Shown piece by piece: positions 9,852-17,577 of a stretch of DNA of 64,000 nucleotides. The position numbers and the translations under genes are program-made. A model generated the notes under the pieces. The model worked only from the letters and a program-made list of their open reading frames with translations. It was not told the DNA's origin and ran no database searches. Every line of letters begins with the position of its first letter. Positions within the stretch are counted from its first letter, which is position 1. Source of the DNA: Polaribacter vadi (GTDB taxonomy: Bacteria > Bacteroidota > Bacteroidia > Flavobacteriales > Flavobacteriaceae); the NCBI RefSeq assembly GCF_018861005.1, contig NZ_JAHKQL010000002.1:1-64000 (forward strand), read 5' to 3'.

Positions 9852-10601
9852 TTAAGCTATTGTGTTATTTATTCTTATTAATTTTTTCTTAAAAACATTG
9901 TATTTTAAATCGTTGTAAAGACTAATCATACCAATACAATATTTACTAATACTATATGGATGTTGGTGTATGGATTTTAATGCTCTTACTATTTTAGATT
10001 TTCTATTAAAACGCTCTTGTTTTACTTCTATAACTACTAAATTTTCGAAGCTTTTTTCGACATCTTTTATTTTATAATTTAAATTTAAGTCTAACGTAAC
10101 TCGTTCTTTACTTTTAATATTTACTAAGGTTATTCTGTTAAAAGCATTCCATAAACTTGGTTCTAAATTATACTCTTGATGTGTAGTGTTAGCAATAAAT
10201 TTTTTAGAATCTTGAGTTAGATTTAATTCAAAATCTTTTACAGGAATTCTAGTTTTGTTAGTTTCTCCTTTTCCGTTTTTTTGTTTAATTTCTAAAAAAC
10301 ATAAATCAGATTCTACGTATTTTCTTTGTCTAATTTTAGTTCGGTTGTTTTTTCCATTATGATGATCATTATAAAACTTATTACTCTCTGTATCAAAATA
10401 TAAAGACGAGTAACTCATTATTCTATCACTATTAATTTCTAGCACTTTGTAATCGTTTTTAAGATTTTCTAAGATGGAAATTAATTGACTTTTATTAACC
10501 ACAAACTTTGTATCCGTTCTTTTCATTAAAGCAACACTATTCATTTCATTTAAAGTAATTGGCTTAAAATTTTCAATTATTTTTTCTACATCCTTTAACA
10601 T
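9852..10601 (-). CDS. VTC-domain polyphosphate polymerase-like protein
   Basis: 249 residues matching the VTC catalytic tunnel family (related to yeast Vtc4, which makes polyphosphate from ATP). Visible are the N-terminal RTDTKFVV strand, YFDTESNKFYNDHHNG, and basic tunnel strands KIRQRKYV and LEIKQKNGKG, then VIEVKQERFNRKSKI. The Lys/Arg/Glu pattern expected of a triphosphate-tunnel enzyme is present, so activity is plausible. It heads the operon with DUF4956 and DUF2490 and has an ECF-type promoter sequence about 50 bases upstream. Confidence 0.85.
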   Translation of the reverse strand: MLKDVEKIIENFKPITLNEMNSVALMKRTDTKFVVNKSQLISILENLKNDYKVLEINSDRIMSYSSLYFDTESNKFYNDHHNGKNNRTKIRQRKYVESDLCFLEIKQKNGKGETNKTRIPVKDFELNLTQDSKKFIANTTHQEYNLEPSLWNAFNRITLVNIKSKERVTLDLNLNYKIKDVEKSFENLVVIEVKQERFNRKSKIVRALKSIHQHPYSISKYCIGMISLYNDLKYNVFKKKLIRINNTIA

Positions 10602-10650
10602 AAAATTTCTCTTTAAAGTTTAGTTATTGTTATTAAATTGTTACTTATTT

Positions 10651-10677
10651 TTAGATGCAAAAGCTTTAGAAAACTTG
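10651..10677 (-). promoter_or_regulatory. ECF-type promoter of the VTC operon
   Basis: Minus strand CAAGTTTT, 11 bases, GCATCTAA. Identical in both half-sites to the elements upstream of the YHYH/EF-hand fusion (13604) and the anti-sigma gene (19440). The inferred start lies about 40 bases before the VTC start codon. Confidence 0.72.
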
Positions 10678-10700
10678 TTCTAAATTTGTTAAAAAAATCA

Positions 10701-10805
10701 AAAAAAAATGTCTTATCATTAATGACAAGACATCTGATTTGTATTATAATATTCCCCCAAACATTACAATACTACTTTTAAAGCTTAAAAAATTGTAATA
10801 CCCTT
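10701..10805 (-). ncRNA. G-loop RNA element A (putative small RNA)
   Basis: Minus-strand RNA candidate of about 105 nt. A 10-bp stem (10741-10750 with 10763-10772) closes the 12-base loop GUUUGGGGGAAU; a 12-bp terminator hairpin (10708-10733) follows with eight U. In both stems one pair is G-U on the minus strand but A-C on the plus strand, which fixes the transcribed strand. A run TTTTTTTG at 10811-10818 could be a -7 box. The 5' arm of the G-loop stem could instead pair with ATTACAAT further upstream (about 10791-10798). It may be an independent sRNA or the 3' end of the CotH transcript. Confidence 0.6.
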
Positions 10806-10854
10806 TTTTACAAAAAAAATAAACCTTAATTAAAATTCTATTTTTAGAAAAAAA

Positions 10855-12270
10855 TTAATCTAAGTATGTTTCTACAGCATTTTTTCTTGATGTTACATGA
10901 CTTTTTAATGTACTAATGGCAGAATAAAAACTTGAACTACTGTTTAAAAATGAATATCCAGAAACTTCAGATGTTGCATATTCTTCTACCAAAGTTTGAT
11001 AATTTGTGTACAAATCTTGCATTGTTGTTTCATTAAATGGCCCATCTATAGTTTCTTGAACATAAGTATCATATTTAGCTTTATATACATCATCTTGATA
11101 TAAATAGCCAATTAAAGGCCAACTAGTAGAACTTAAACCTGAAAAATTTAATGGTAAAGCACCTTGTTGATTACCCGTTTTTAATGCTTCATTATTATCC
11201 CAAGGAATCCATGTTAATTTATTGGTTTCTGGATTGTTATACAAATAATAATTGTGTGTCATTCTACCATAAGTATCCCAATTTTGAATTACTGTATTTA
11301 CAGCCAAATATTTTAAAAATACGTCTGTATCAAAAACTGCATCTAAATTTGTTCTCCAAGTTTCTGGGTCTGTTGTTCTTGTTCCATCATGTAAAACTGT
11401 TAATAGATTACTTACATCTGTAAAGTCTGCTTCATCTTCATTATTTTTCTTTACATACTCATCTTCATCATAAGTTCCGCTAGCAAAGGTGGCTGCATCA
11501 CCATCTGGTTTGTATAGGTTTCCTTCTTCTTCTGATGTAAATTGAGTTTCTATAACTGTATCATCTACTTCTTCTACTAAAGTGTATAAACCAAAATATT
11601 GAGGGCCATCACCATAATCTACATATAAAGTGTAAAAAGCAGTGTGAGAAGCTGCCAAACCAGCATTTCTAAATACATCTGTTGCTACTTTTTCTCTTAA
11701 TAAAGATTCGTCATCATAATTATTTTTAAGACTAAACTTTTTAAAACCATAGAAACGTTGGTTTTTAATTTGTGGATAATCATCTTCAAATTCATCAAAA
11801 TCCATTTTAAACGATAATTTTAAAATTCCACTAGACCATGATGAAGCTAAACTAGAATTTCCTTTAAAACGCAAACCTACTTTATACCATTCTATACCTT
11901 CGTAAAAAACTTGACCTGGAACAAAAATTGGGTCTTCGTCATCATCTGAAAAAGAACCTCTACCTGTACCAAAAGTTCCATATAAAGAAGTCATATCAGC
12001 TAACATACTTTGCCAGTTGTTTTCAGAAATTACAAAATCTAATCTTTTTACAGTATTGTCTTCAAATACTTCATCGAAATTTGGTTCTGCATCTTTACTA
12101 TGTGTTTCTGTGGTCCAATCTGTTGGTTCAAAATCTGTATCATCTACTTCAACTTCAACAGTATCTTCGCTAGTTTCATCATCATTTATATCTGAAACAT
12201 CATCACTAGAACATGAAAAAATGATTAGTATTAATAAGGCTGATAACAATTTTGTTTTAAAATTTTTCAT
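10855..12270 (-). CDS. CotH-kinase-family surface lipoprotein
   Basis: 471 residues: lipobox LIIFSCSS at the N-terminus, an acidic linker to about residue 55, then a CotH kinase fold. Visible are LDFVISENNWQSM, the VGLRFKGNSS strand, LYTLVEEVDDTVIE and a later WIPWDNNEALKTG carrying the Asp/Asn metal site; NWDTYGRMTHNYYLYN is the conserved segment before it. Bacillus CotH phosphorylates spore-coat proteins; here the substrate is unknown and the enzyme would act at the cell surface. It lies between the YHYH genes and the VTC operon, with its own ECF-type promoter. Confidence 0.88.
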   Translation of the reverse strand: MKNFKTKLLSALLILIIFSCSSDDVSDINDDETSEDTVEVEVDDTDFEPTDWTTETHSKDAEPNFDEVFEDNTVKRLDFVISENNWQSMLADMTSLYGTFGTGRGSFSDDDEDPIFVPGQVFYEGIEWYKVGLRFKGNSSLASSWSSGILKLSFKMDFDEFEDDYPQIKNQRFYGFKKFSLKNNYDDESLLREKVATDVFRNAGLAASHTAFYTLYVDYGDGPQYFGLYTLVEEVDDTVIETQFTSEEEGNLYKPDGDAATFASGTYDEDEYVKKNNEDEADFTDVSNLLTVLHDGTRTTDPETWRTNLDAVFDTDVFLKYLAVNTVIQNWDTYGRMTHNYYLYNNPETNKLTWIPWDNNEALKTGNQQGALPLNFSGLSSTSWPLIGYLYQDDVYKAKYDTYVQETIDGPFNETTMQDLYTNYQTLVEEYATSEVSGYSFLNSSSSFYSAISTLKSHVTSRKNAVETYLD

Positions 12271-12320
12271 ATTTTTTAAATTTAATCTCTGGCTAATTTT
12301 TAATTTTTGATTCTAATATT

Positions 12321-12347
12321 TTAGATGATTATTTTTTAAATTACTTG
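12321..12347 (-). promoter_or_regulatory. ECF-type promoter of the CotH gene
   Basis: Minus strand CAAGTAAT, 11 bases, TCATCTAA. The -10 half is nearly the consensus and the -35 half keeps CAAGT. Spacing is the same 11 bases as in the other sites. It lies 50 bases from the start codon. Confidence 0.6.
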
Positions 12348-12420
12348 TGCTCATTAACTATATTTTAACAAAACAAGCTTTATTTACTGTAAAAAGGGCT
12401 CTTTAAAATAATTGAATAAA

Positions 12421-13521
12421 TTAGTTTCTTCTTGGGGCATTTTGATCTAATCTCTTAATACCTTTTTCTAATTCTTCTTTAGATAAAAACCCATCCTTAT
12501 TTGTATCTAACTTTGTAAACTGATTGTTTAGAGGCCCTTTAACTTCTACTTTAGATAGTTTATCATCTTTATTTTGATCCATTCTTGTAAACAAATCTGC
12601 TGCACTTAAACGTTGGTTATTTCTAGGTCTTGCTCCTTGTTGTTCATTCTCTGGCCCTCTTCTTTCTTGTTGTTCTACTTGACCCATTAAACAACGACTT
12701 ATATAAGGAAACTCGTTAGTAACCAAATACACATATTCACCATCAATTGTAATTCCATTGCATTCATCTAAATCACCTGAACCTGCTACATATTCAAAAT
12801 CAGAACCATAAGTTCCATCATGATGACCACCAACAGAAATATCTATTTTTTGCTTCGGATTTTCATATACACAATCTTCACCTTCTCTTGTGCCATCTAA
12901 CAATTTGTAGCTTGGTTTGTACTTACCACTTTTTGAATAATACATGGCAAAACCATCTTGAGCAAAACCAATATGAACTAAATCATTACCAGTATCTAAC
13001 TTTTCAATTACAGACGTTGGTGTTCCATGATAATGATATGCTCCTGTAGGTTGCACATGTGCATGATTAAAGTCTAAGCCTAAATTAATTACATCTTGCA
13101 GTGCTTCTACTCTATAGTTTTCTCCTGTTTCACATTCTACAACTTCTGCTGTACCTGGTTCAAATTTTACACCATTTAAAGCAACACCTGGCTCTCTTAC
13201 CCAAGTTGGTTTTCCTGTATATTTTGGATTAGCAGAAAATGTATAAGTTCTGTTTTGTGCAGAAATTTTATTTGGATTTCCTTTTCTTGGAAAATTACCT
13301 GTTTCGTGATTTGGCAATGCATTAGTTGTCATAATTCTTTTGCCATTTTTTACGGTAACTATGGTTTTGGTTCCATAATTATCATCTTCTAAACTATAAG
13401 ATTTAAAATAATCTTGTTGTTGATGTGTGTGATCCTGATCTGAATGCGAATGTGAATGCTTACTCTTACAACCTACAAAGATGATGATTGAAGCTATTGC
13501 TAAAACTATTTTTTTTATCAT
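12421..13521 (-). CDS. YHYH-domain lipoprotein fused to an EF-hand pair
   Basis: 366 residues. Lipobox FVGCKSK is followed at once by a His-rich run (HSHSHSDQDHTH), a probable metal-binding tail. The middle is a YHYH domain: PNHETG, VEPTAE-like strands, HVQPTGAYHYHG, IGFAQDGFAMYY, and GGHHDGTYGSDFEYV. The C-terminus has two EF-hand loops, DQNKDDKLSKVE and DTNKDGFLSKEE, close copies of those in the separate gene at 15855. I start at the ATG at 13521; an upstream ATG at 13545 only adds a non-signal stretch. Likely cell-surface, calcium- and transition-metal-binding; enzymatic role unknown. Confidence 0.82.
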   Translation of the reverse strand: MIKKIVLAIASIIIFVGCKSKHSHSHSDQDHTHQQQDYFKSYSLEDDNYGTKTIVTVKNGKRIMTTNALPNHETGNFPRKGNPNKISAQNRTYTFSANPKYTGKPTWVREPGVALNGVKFEPGTAEVVECETGENYRVEALQDVINLGLDFNHAHVQPTGAYHYHGTPTSVIEKLDTGNDLVHIGFAQDGFAMYYSKSGKYKPSYKLLDGTREGEDCVYENPKQKIDISVGGHHDGTYGSDFEYVAGSGDLDECNGITIDGEYVYLVTNEFPYISRCLMGQVEQQERRGPENEQQGARPRNNQRLSAADLFTRMDQNKDDKLSKVEVKGPLNNQFTKLDTNKDGFLSKEELEKGIKRLDQNAPRRN

Positions 13522-13562
13522 TTTTAATATTTTTATTGATAACAATTTTATGTAAATATTTT

Positions 13563-13577
13563 TTGAACTGAGTTCAA
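13563..13577. promoter_or_regulatory. Perfect palindrome TTGAACT-G-AGTTCAA, possible operator
   Basis: A 7-bp perfect inverted repeat around one central base, 42 bases upstream of the start codon at 13521 and 27 bases downstream of the -10 half of the ECF-type promoter. In this position a bound protein would block elongation or initiation. No other copy was seen beside the other ECF sites. Confidence 0.4.
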
Positions 13578-13603
13578 GTTTAAAACTTTATACTGTTATG
13601 ATT

Positions 13604-13630
13604 TTAGATGCAGATTATTCTAAAAACTTG
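13604..13630 (-). promoter_or_regulatory. ECF-type promoter of the YHYH/EF-hand fusion gene
   Basis: Minus strand CAAGTTTT, 11 bases, GCATCTAA, preceded by GAA. Both halves match the shared consensus exactly. It gives a leader of about 75 bases. Confidence 0.72.
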
Positions 13631-13650
13631 TTCTAATTTGATAAAAATAA

Positions 13651-13682
13651 AAAAGACCTCAAACCGAAGTTAGAAGTCTTTT
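13651..13682 (-). terminator. Terminator of the second YHYH-YwqK-SCO cassette (repeat copy 2)
   Basis: Minus-strand hairpin of 14 positions (one T-T mismatch) closed by a C(UUCG)G tetraloop, followed by six T. It lies 26 bases beyond the SCO stop codon. Sequence and flank match the copy at 8448-8479 apart from a few substitutions that preserve pairing. Confidence 0.85.
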
Positions 13683-13707
13683 AATCAAACCAACCAAATT
13701 TAAATTT

Positions 13708-14397
13708 TTATTCTTTTTTTAATGCGTTAATATCAATAATTAGTTGTGCAATAGAAGATCTATTTAAGCCATTATAAATACCTCTTATATGTTTATTCTT
13801 ATCAATTAGCAAAAAATTTTCTGTGTGTAAAAAATCTTCAATACTCTTTTCTTCTCCTAAATCATTTTCAACAAAATAAGAATCTCTACCTAAACTATAA
13901 ATTTCTTCTTTATCACCTGTTGCTAAATGCCATTTATTATCAATTATACCATTACTTTTAGCGTAATTTTTTAGAACAGAAACTGAGTCTATACTTGGTG
14001 TTACAGAATGTGATAATAATAATACAATAGAATCTGACTTAAATTCTTCTTGAATTTTAAACATATTTTTTGTCATTTTAGGACAAATACCTGGGCAAGA
14101 AGCAAAAAAGAAATCTGTAACATATATTTTGTTCTCAAATGTTTCTTCTGTAATTGTATCTCCAAGTTGATTTATTAGTTTAAAACCTGGAATCTTATGA
14201 AAACTTTTTTCTTCAATAGAATTTGGTGTAATCCATTTTGGAGTAAAAGACTCATCTTCATAATAAGGTAAATACTCCACCCTACTTGTTTCTTCAACTT
14301 GAATATTTGTTTTTTTTATTTGTTTTTTACAACTAAATGCAATTCCAAATAACAAAAGAAATATTACACTATATTTTTTTTCTAATAATAACCTCAT
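13708..14397 (-). CDS. SCO1/SenC-family thioredoxin-fold lipoprotein, copy 1
   Basis: 229 residues: lipobox IAFSCKK, then a thioredoxin-like SCO domain. The metal or redox site CPGIC is intact, with the distal His in FLHTENFLLID, and LLLSHSVTPSIDS precedes it. SCO proteins deliver copper to cytochrome oxidase or act as thiol-disulfide reductants in the periplasm. Its start overlaps the end of the YwqK gene by 29 bases, so the two are translationally linked. A paralogue in the same context lies at 16312. No oxidase gene is in the window, so another client is possible. Confidence 0.9.
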   Translation of the reverse strand: MRLLLEKKYSVIFLLLFGIAFSCKKQIKKTNIQVEETSRVEYLPYYEDESFTPKWITPNSIEEKSFHKIPGFKLINQLGDTITEETFENKIYVTDFFFASCPGICPKMTKNMFKIQEEFKSDSIVLLLSHSVTPSIDSVSVLKNYAKSNGIIDNKWHLATGDKEEIYSLGRDSYFVENDLGEEKSIEDFLHTENFLLIDKNKHIRGIYNGLNRSSIAQLIIDINALKKE

Positions 14398-14989
14398 CTT
14401 CTAATCTATAACATGAATTTGCTCTTCTCATACCAAAAATACGTCCATTTTTGGCCTCATAATTAACATATAGCTTTCCATTAGCTAACCAAGCTTTTTG
14501 AAAACCATTTTCTTTTCCGTCAACAAGGTTTCGTAATTTAGCTAATTGTCCTGAAGAATACCATTTCTTCTCTTCACCTTGCAAAAGACCATTTTTATAA
14601 TATGATAAGCTTGCTAAAGTGTCATTTTCCCACCAAGTTTTATATTCGTTTGTTAAACGATTATTTTTATAATAAGATTTCACTTGAAGTTTACCTCTTT
14701 TTGTCCATCTCTTAGCAACTCCTTCTCTTTTGCCATTATAAAAACCCCATTTTTCTTCTAAAACTCCATTGGAATAATACTTTAAAGAATATCCATTATA
14801 AGGTTTTTCTTTATAATACCATCGTCCAACATTTCCATTAAGAACCAACTCTTCTTTTAACACTTCTGTGCTATCAATTATAATAGAATTATCAACAATT
14901 ACATCTGTATTAACATTTTTGTTAGTTACTGTATTTTTACAACCTATAATAGATAACGTTACTAGTATAAAAAAAAAAATTGGTCTCAT
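14369..14989 (-). CDS. YwqK/MORN-like repeat lipoprotein, copy 1
   Basis: 206 residues with lipobox SIIGCKN and five or six repeats of the YYxNGxLxxxxxW type (for example YYSNGVLEEKWGFYNGKREG, WYSSGQLAKLRNL, WLANGKLYVNYEAKNG), the MORN_2/YwqK pattern. It ends with a conserved-looking GMRRANSC. Family members are often labelled antitoxins by homology to B. subtilis YwqK, but no toxin gene is adjacent. It lies 12 bases after the YHYH gene and overlaps the SCO gene, forming a three-gene cassette. Confidence 0.85.
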   Translation of the reverse strand: MRPIFFFILVTLSIIGCKNTVTNKNVNTDVIVDNSIIIDSTEVLKEELVLNGNVGRWYYKEKPYNGYSLKYYSNGVLEEKWGFYNGKREGVAKRWTKRGKLQVKSYYKNNRLTNEYKTWWENDTLASLSYYKNGLLQGEEKKWYSSGQLAKLRNLVDGKENGFQKAWLANGKLYVNYEAKNGRIFGMRRANSCYRLEDEVIIRKKI

Positions 14990-15001
14990 ATATCCTACTT
15001 T

Positions 15002-15790
15002 TTAGTATCCTTGAAATGGTCCAGCAAAAAGAACAACTGCTTCATCATAACCATATAATGGAGCATTGTATTCTTCATTAATTATATGATAATGATATTC
15101 ACCATCTTCATTATAAGGTGTAGGCCCAAAGTGTCCTCCAGATGCATCTAAATCTGTAGGATAATCATTTGAAGGGTAATCTTTTCTTCCATAAAGGAAT
15201 ATCCCATCCATTAATATTCCTACCAATTCATCATCATCATTAGATATTGATCTTGGCTCTAAATGATAGTGATAAACACCTGGACCTTTGTGTGCTCCAT
15301 TGTAATCTAAACTACCAGCAGCTTGATCTAAATCTCCCATACCTTCTTGGTCATTAAAAATAGCTGCTCCACTAACTGCAATACCTATAGTATTTAATTC
15401 TGTATCAACTGTAGCACCATTTAAATTTGGTGTAGAGTCAACAGTAAAACTTGAAGCTTCACCTGTACCACCACCAATATAAGTGTTTTCTGTTGTTTTT
15501 GTAACATAATCTGATTCATCTAAATAAAGTTCATGATCAGTTTCCCAGTAAATTGATGTGTGATTTGGATAACCAGTTGTTTCCAAGTAAATTTCTGTAC
15601 CATCATCTGACAAGGTAACAGTAACTGCATCAGAATTAAATGCTGCAAAAGCCGCAGGCAATTCAGTTATAGCATCGTCTGTAACATCTGGTTCTGTTTC
15701 AACTTCTGCATCTTCATTAGAACTACAAGAAACAAAAACTGTAAAAAACATTGCTAAAAATAAAGTGATTTTAATAAATTTGATTTTCAT
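15002..15790 (-). CDS. YHYH-domain lipoprotein, copy 1
   Basis: 262 residues: lipobox FVSCSSN, acidic linker, then the YHYH domain with two HYH motifs, GPGVYHYHLEP and DGEYHYHIIN, and the intervening LVGILMDGIFLYG. PNHTSIYWETDHELY near residue 75 is shared with the copy at 17578. The repeated His-x-His pairs suggest a metal site; the family is uncharacterised. It heads the cassette YHYH-YwqK-SCO and has an ECF-type promoter sequence 30 bases upstream of the ATG. Confidence 0.87.
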   Translation of the reverse strand: MKIKFIKITLFLAMFFTVFVSCSSNEDAEVETEPDVTDDAITELPAAFAAFNSDAVTVTLSDDGTEIYLETTGYPNHTSIYWETDHELYLDESDYVTKTTENTYIGGGTGEASSFTVDSTPNLNGATVDTELNTIGIAVSGAAIFNDQEGMGDLDQAAGSLDYNGAHKGPGVYHYHLEPRSISNDDDELVGILMDGIFLYGRKDYPSNDYPTDLDASGGHFGPTPYNEDGEYHYHIINEEYNAPLYGYDEAVVLFAGPFQGY

Positions 15791-15819
15791 TTTGGTTGAT
15801 TTAATTAATGTTTAAATAA

Positions 15820-15846
15820 TTAGATGTATTATTTCTAAAAAAATTG
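15820..15846 (-). promoter_or_regulatory. ECF-type promoter of the YHYH copy 1 cassette
   Basis: Minus strand CAATTTTT, 11 bases, ACATCTAA. One or two changes from consensus in each half with conserved 11-base spacing. It overlaps the stretch just before the stop codon of the upstream EF-hand gene (stop at 15855). Confidence 0.58.
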
Positions 15847-15854
15847 TGCAGAAA

Positions 15855-16139
15855 TTATTTATTTTCTGGTCTTTCTCTTCTTTTTGGTTTTGGAGCTTTT
15901 TCTAGTTCTTCTTTAGATAAGAAACCATCTTCATCTGTATCTATTTTTTTAAAGTCTTTTTTTAAAGGTCCTTTTACTTCTTTTAGAGAAAGCTTACCAT
16001 CTTCATCTTTATCTAATTCTTTAATTAGCTGTTCTGCAGATGGTGGTCCTTCTCTTCTTCTATCATCATTATTTTCTTGTGCTGATACTGCTGTAAAACT
16101 TAATAAAATTACTGCTACAGTTAAAATTGATTTTTTCAT
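15855..16139 (-). CDS. Small exported EF-hand calcium-binding protein
   Basis: 94 residues: signal peptide ending AVSAQ, then two EF-hand loops, DKDEDGKLSLKE and DTDEDGFLSKEE, each with Asp/Glu at the coordinating positions, and a basic tail. It aligns along its length with the C-terminal domain of the YHYH fusion at 12421 (both have KEVKGPL or VEVKGPL between the loops and SKEELEK at the end), so one arose from the other by fusion or fission. ECF-type promoter 30 bases upstream. Confidence 0.88.
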   Translation of the reverse strand: MKKSILTVAVILLSFTAVSAQENNDDRRREGPPSAEQLIKELDKDEDGKLSLKEVKGPLKKDFKKIDTDEDGFLSKEELEKAPKPKRRERPENK

Positions 16140-16168
16140 TTTTTATATTTTTTATATGTTATGTATAT

Positions 16169-16195
16169 TAAGATGCTGTTGCTTTATAAAACTTG
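16169..16195 (-). promoter_or_regulatory. ECF-type promoter of the EF-hand gene
   Basis: Minus strand CAAGTTTT, 11 bases, GCATCTTA. The -35 half is exact; the -10 half has one change. Confidence 0.68.
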
Positions 16196-16311
16196 TTGTC
16201 GTTAACTTAAGTTTAACAAAGAAAGTAAATTAACAAATAAAAAATCTCCATTTTACATAAAACAAAAACAACAACACATTAATAATCAATTACTTAAAAT
16301 TTATTTTAAAT

Positions 16312-16968
16312 TTACTCTTCTTTTTTAAGAATTTCTATATGACGTTTTAAACGTTGTACATCTAAAGATAAAGTACCATTATAAACACCTCTAATTCTTC
16401 CTTTTTTATCAACTAGAATAAAATTTTCTGTATGTATAAATTCAGATTCGTCTTTTGTTTTTTTAAAGTCTTCATCTGCAAAATAAGAAGTTCTTGCAAT
16501 TTTATATATAGCCTTTTTATCACCTGTTACTAAATGCCATTTATTATCTATCGCATTTTTTTCTTTGGCATATTCTTTAATTTTATCAACAGTATCTACC
16601 CAAGGCATAACTGAGTGAGATAATAATAAAATGTTATCATCACTTTTATAGGTTTCTTGAATAGTATTCATATTTTTTGATAAAATTGGGCAAATACTTG
16701 GGCAAGTTGTAAAGAAAAAATCTGTAATATAAATTTTACCTTCAAAATCTTTATTTGTGATTTTTTTTCCATTTTGATTTATAAACTCAAAAGGAGCTAC
16801 TGTGTGAATTTTAGAATAATTATCATCATTTTCTGAAATCCATTCTGGAGTAAAATCTTCTGAATTATAAAAAGGAAGCACCTTTGATTTATCTACTGAA
16901 GTTTCTTTTTTACAAGAAATACAGACAATAAACAATAGGATTATCAATTTAAATTTCATTTTATTCAT
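16312..16968 (-). CDS. SCO1/SenC-family thioredoxin-fold lipoprotein, copy 2
   Basis: 218 residues; lipobox VCISCKK, intact CPSIC site, distal His in FIHTENFILVD. The paralogue of the gene at 13708, sharing LLLSHSVMPWVDT-like and NKWHLVTGDK segments. Start ATG at 16968 overlaps the YwqK copy 2 stop by 8 bases; an ATG at 16959 would remove the overlap. Likely periplasmic copper delivery or thiol chemistry. The 172-base gap to the EF-hand gene holds the latter's promoter but no clear terminator. Confidence 0.9.
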   Translation of the reverse strand: MNKMKFKLIILLFIVCISCKKETSVDKSKVLPFYNSEDFTPEWISENDDNYSKIHTVAPFEFINQNGKKITNKDFEGKIYITDFFFTTCPSICPILSKNMNTIQETYKSDDNILLLSHSVMPWVDTVDKIKEYAKEKNAIDNKWHLVTGDKKAIYKIARTSYFADEDFKKTKDESEFIHTENFILVDKKGRIRGVYNGTLSLDVQRLKRHIEILKKEE

Positions 16969-17563
16969 TTTCAGTATTTACAACACTTACACAATTTTTT
17001 AAACCAATTAAACCATGTCTATCTCCATTAACTGTATAAAAATTAGCTTTTATTTTTCCTGAAGGTTGCCACATTTTTTGACTCCCAGATTCTTTACCAT
17101 CAGTAAAATTGAAGTGTTTTGCTATTTGCCCATTAGAATACCAATCTTTCACAAAACCATTGTAAACACCTTTATCATTAAACTGATAATCAAACATTTG
17201 CTGTTCGTTTTTAAACCATCCATTATGCCTATTAATTTTAATACCTTTAGCATAATAACGCTCAAACCATTTCTTTTTATCAGGATAAAACCCAAAGTAC
17301 TTCCCTTCTCTTTTTCCTTGATAGTATTCTGAATACGATTTTAAATTACCATCTACATAAAATTCATTTACAATTCCAGAATAAGGTTTATCATTAAAGC
17401 ATAAAACACCATTTTTTAATTTAAAATTAGAATTATTTTTATTCTTTTCTATGGATGGAATTTGAATTTCATTAACAAGAATAACTTCTTTTAAATCTTG
17501 TTTTGTTGTATCACAAGAAATAAAAAACACATTTATTAAAATAATAATTTTTAAAATTTTCAA
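16961..17563 (-). CDS. YwqK/MORN-like repeat lipoprotein, copy 2
   Basis: 200 residues; lipobox FFISCDT, repeats such as FYVDGNLKSYSEYYQGKREG, WYSNGQIAKHFNFTDGKESG and WQPSGKIKANFYTVNG, and a terminal GLIGLKNC resembling the GMRRANSC end of copy 1. Function unknown. It occupies the middle position of the second YHYH-YwqK-SCO cassette, 14 bases after YHYH copy 2. Confidence 0.83.
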   Translation of the reverse strand: MKILKIIILINVFFISCDTTKQDLKEVILVNEIQIPSIEKNKNNSNFKLKNGVLCFNDKPYSGIVNEFYVDGNLKSYSEYYQGKREGKYFGFYPDKKKWFERYYAKGIKINRHNGWFKNEQQMFDYQFNDKGVYNGFVKDWYSNGQIAKHFNFTDGKESGSQKMWQPSGKIKANFYTVNGDRHGLIGLKNCVSVVNTENE

Positions 17564-17577
17564 AAGAAAATAGTTAG

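Noticed and set aside
12017..12310. Plus-strand reading frames opposite the N-terminus of the CotH gene
   Set aside because: They are low-complexity, Ser-rich translations opposite an acidic linker, and have no start context or homology pattern.
14369..14989. Toxin-antitoxin antitoxin (YwqK label)
   Set aside because: No toxin gene is adjacent in either copy; lipobox and MORN-like repeats point to a surface protein.
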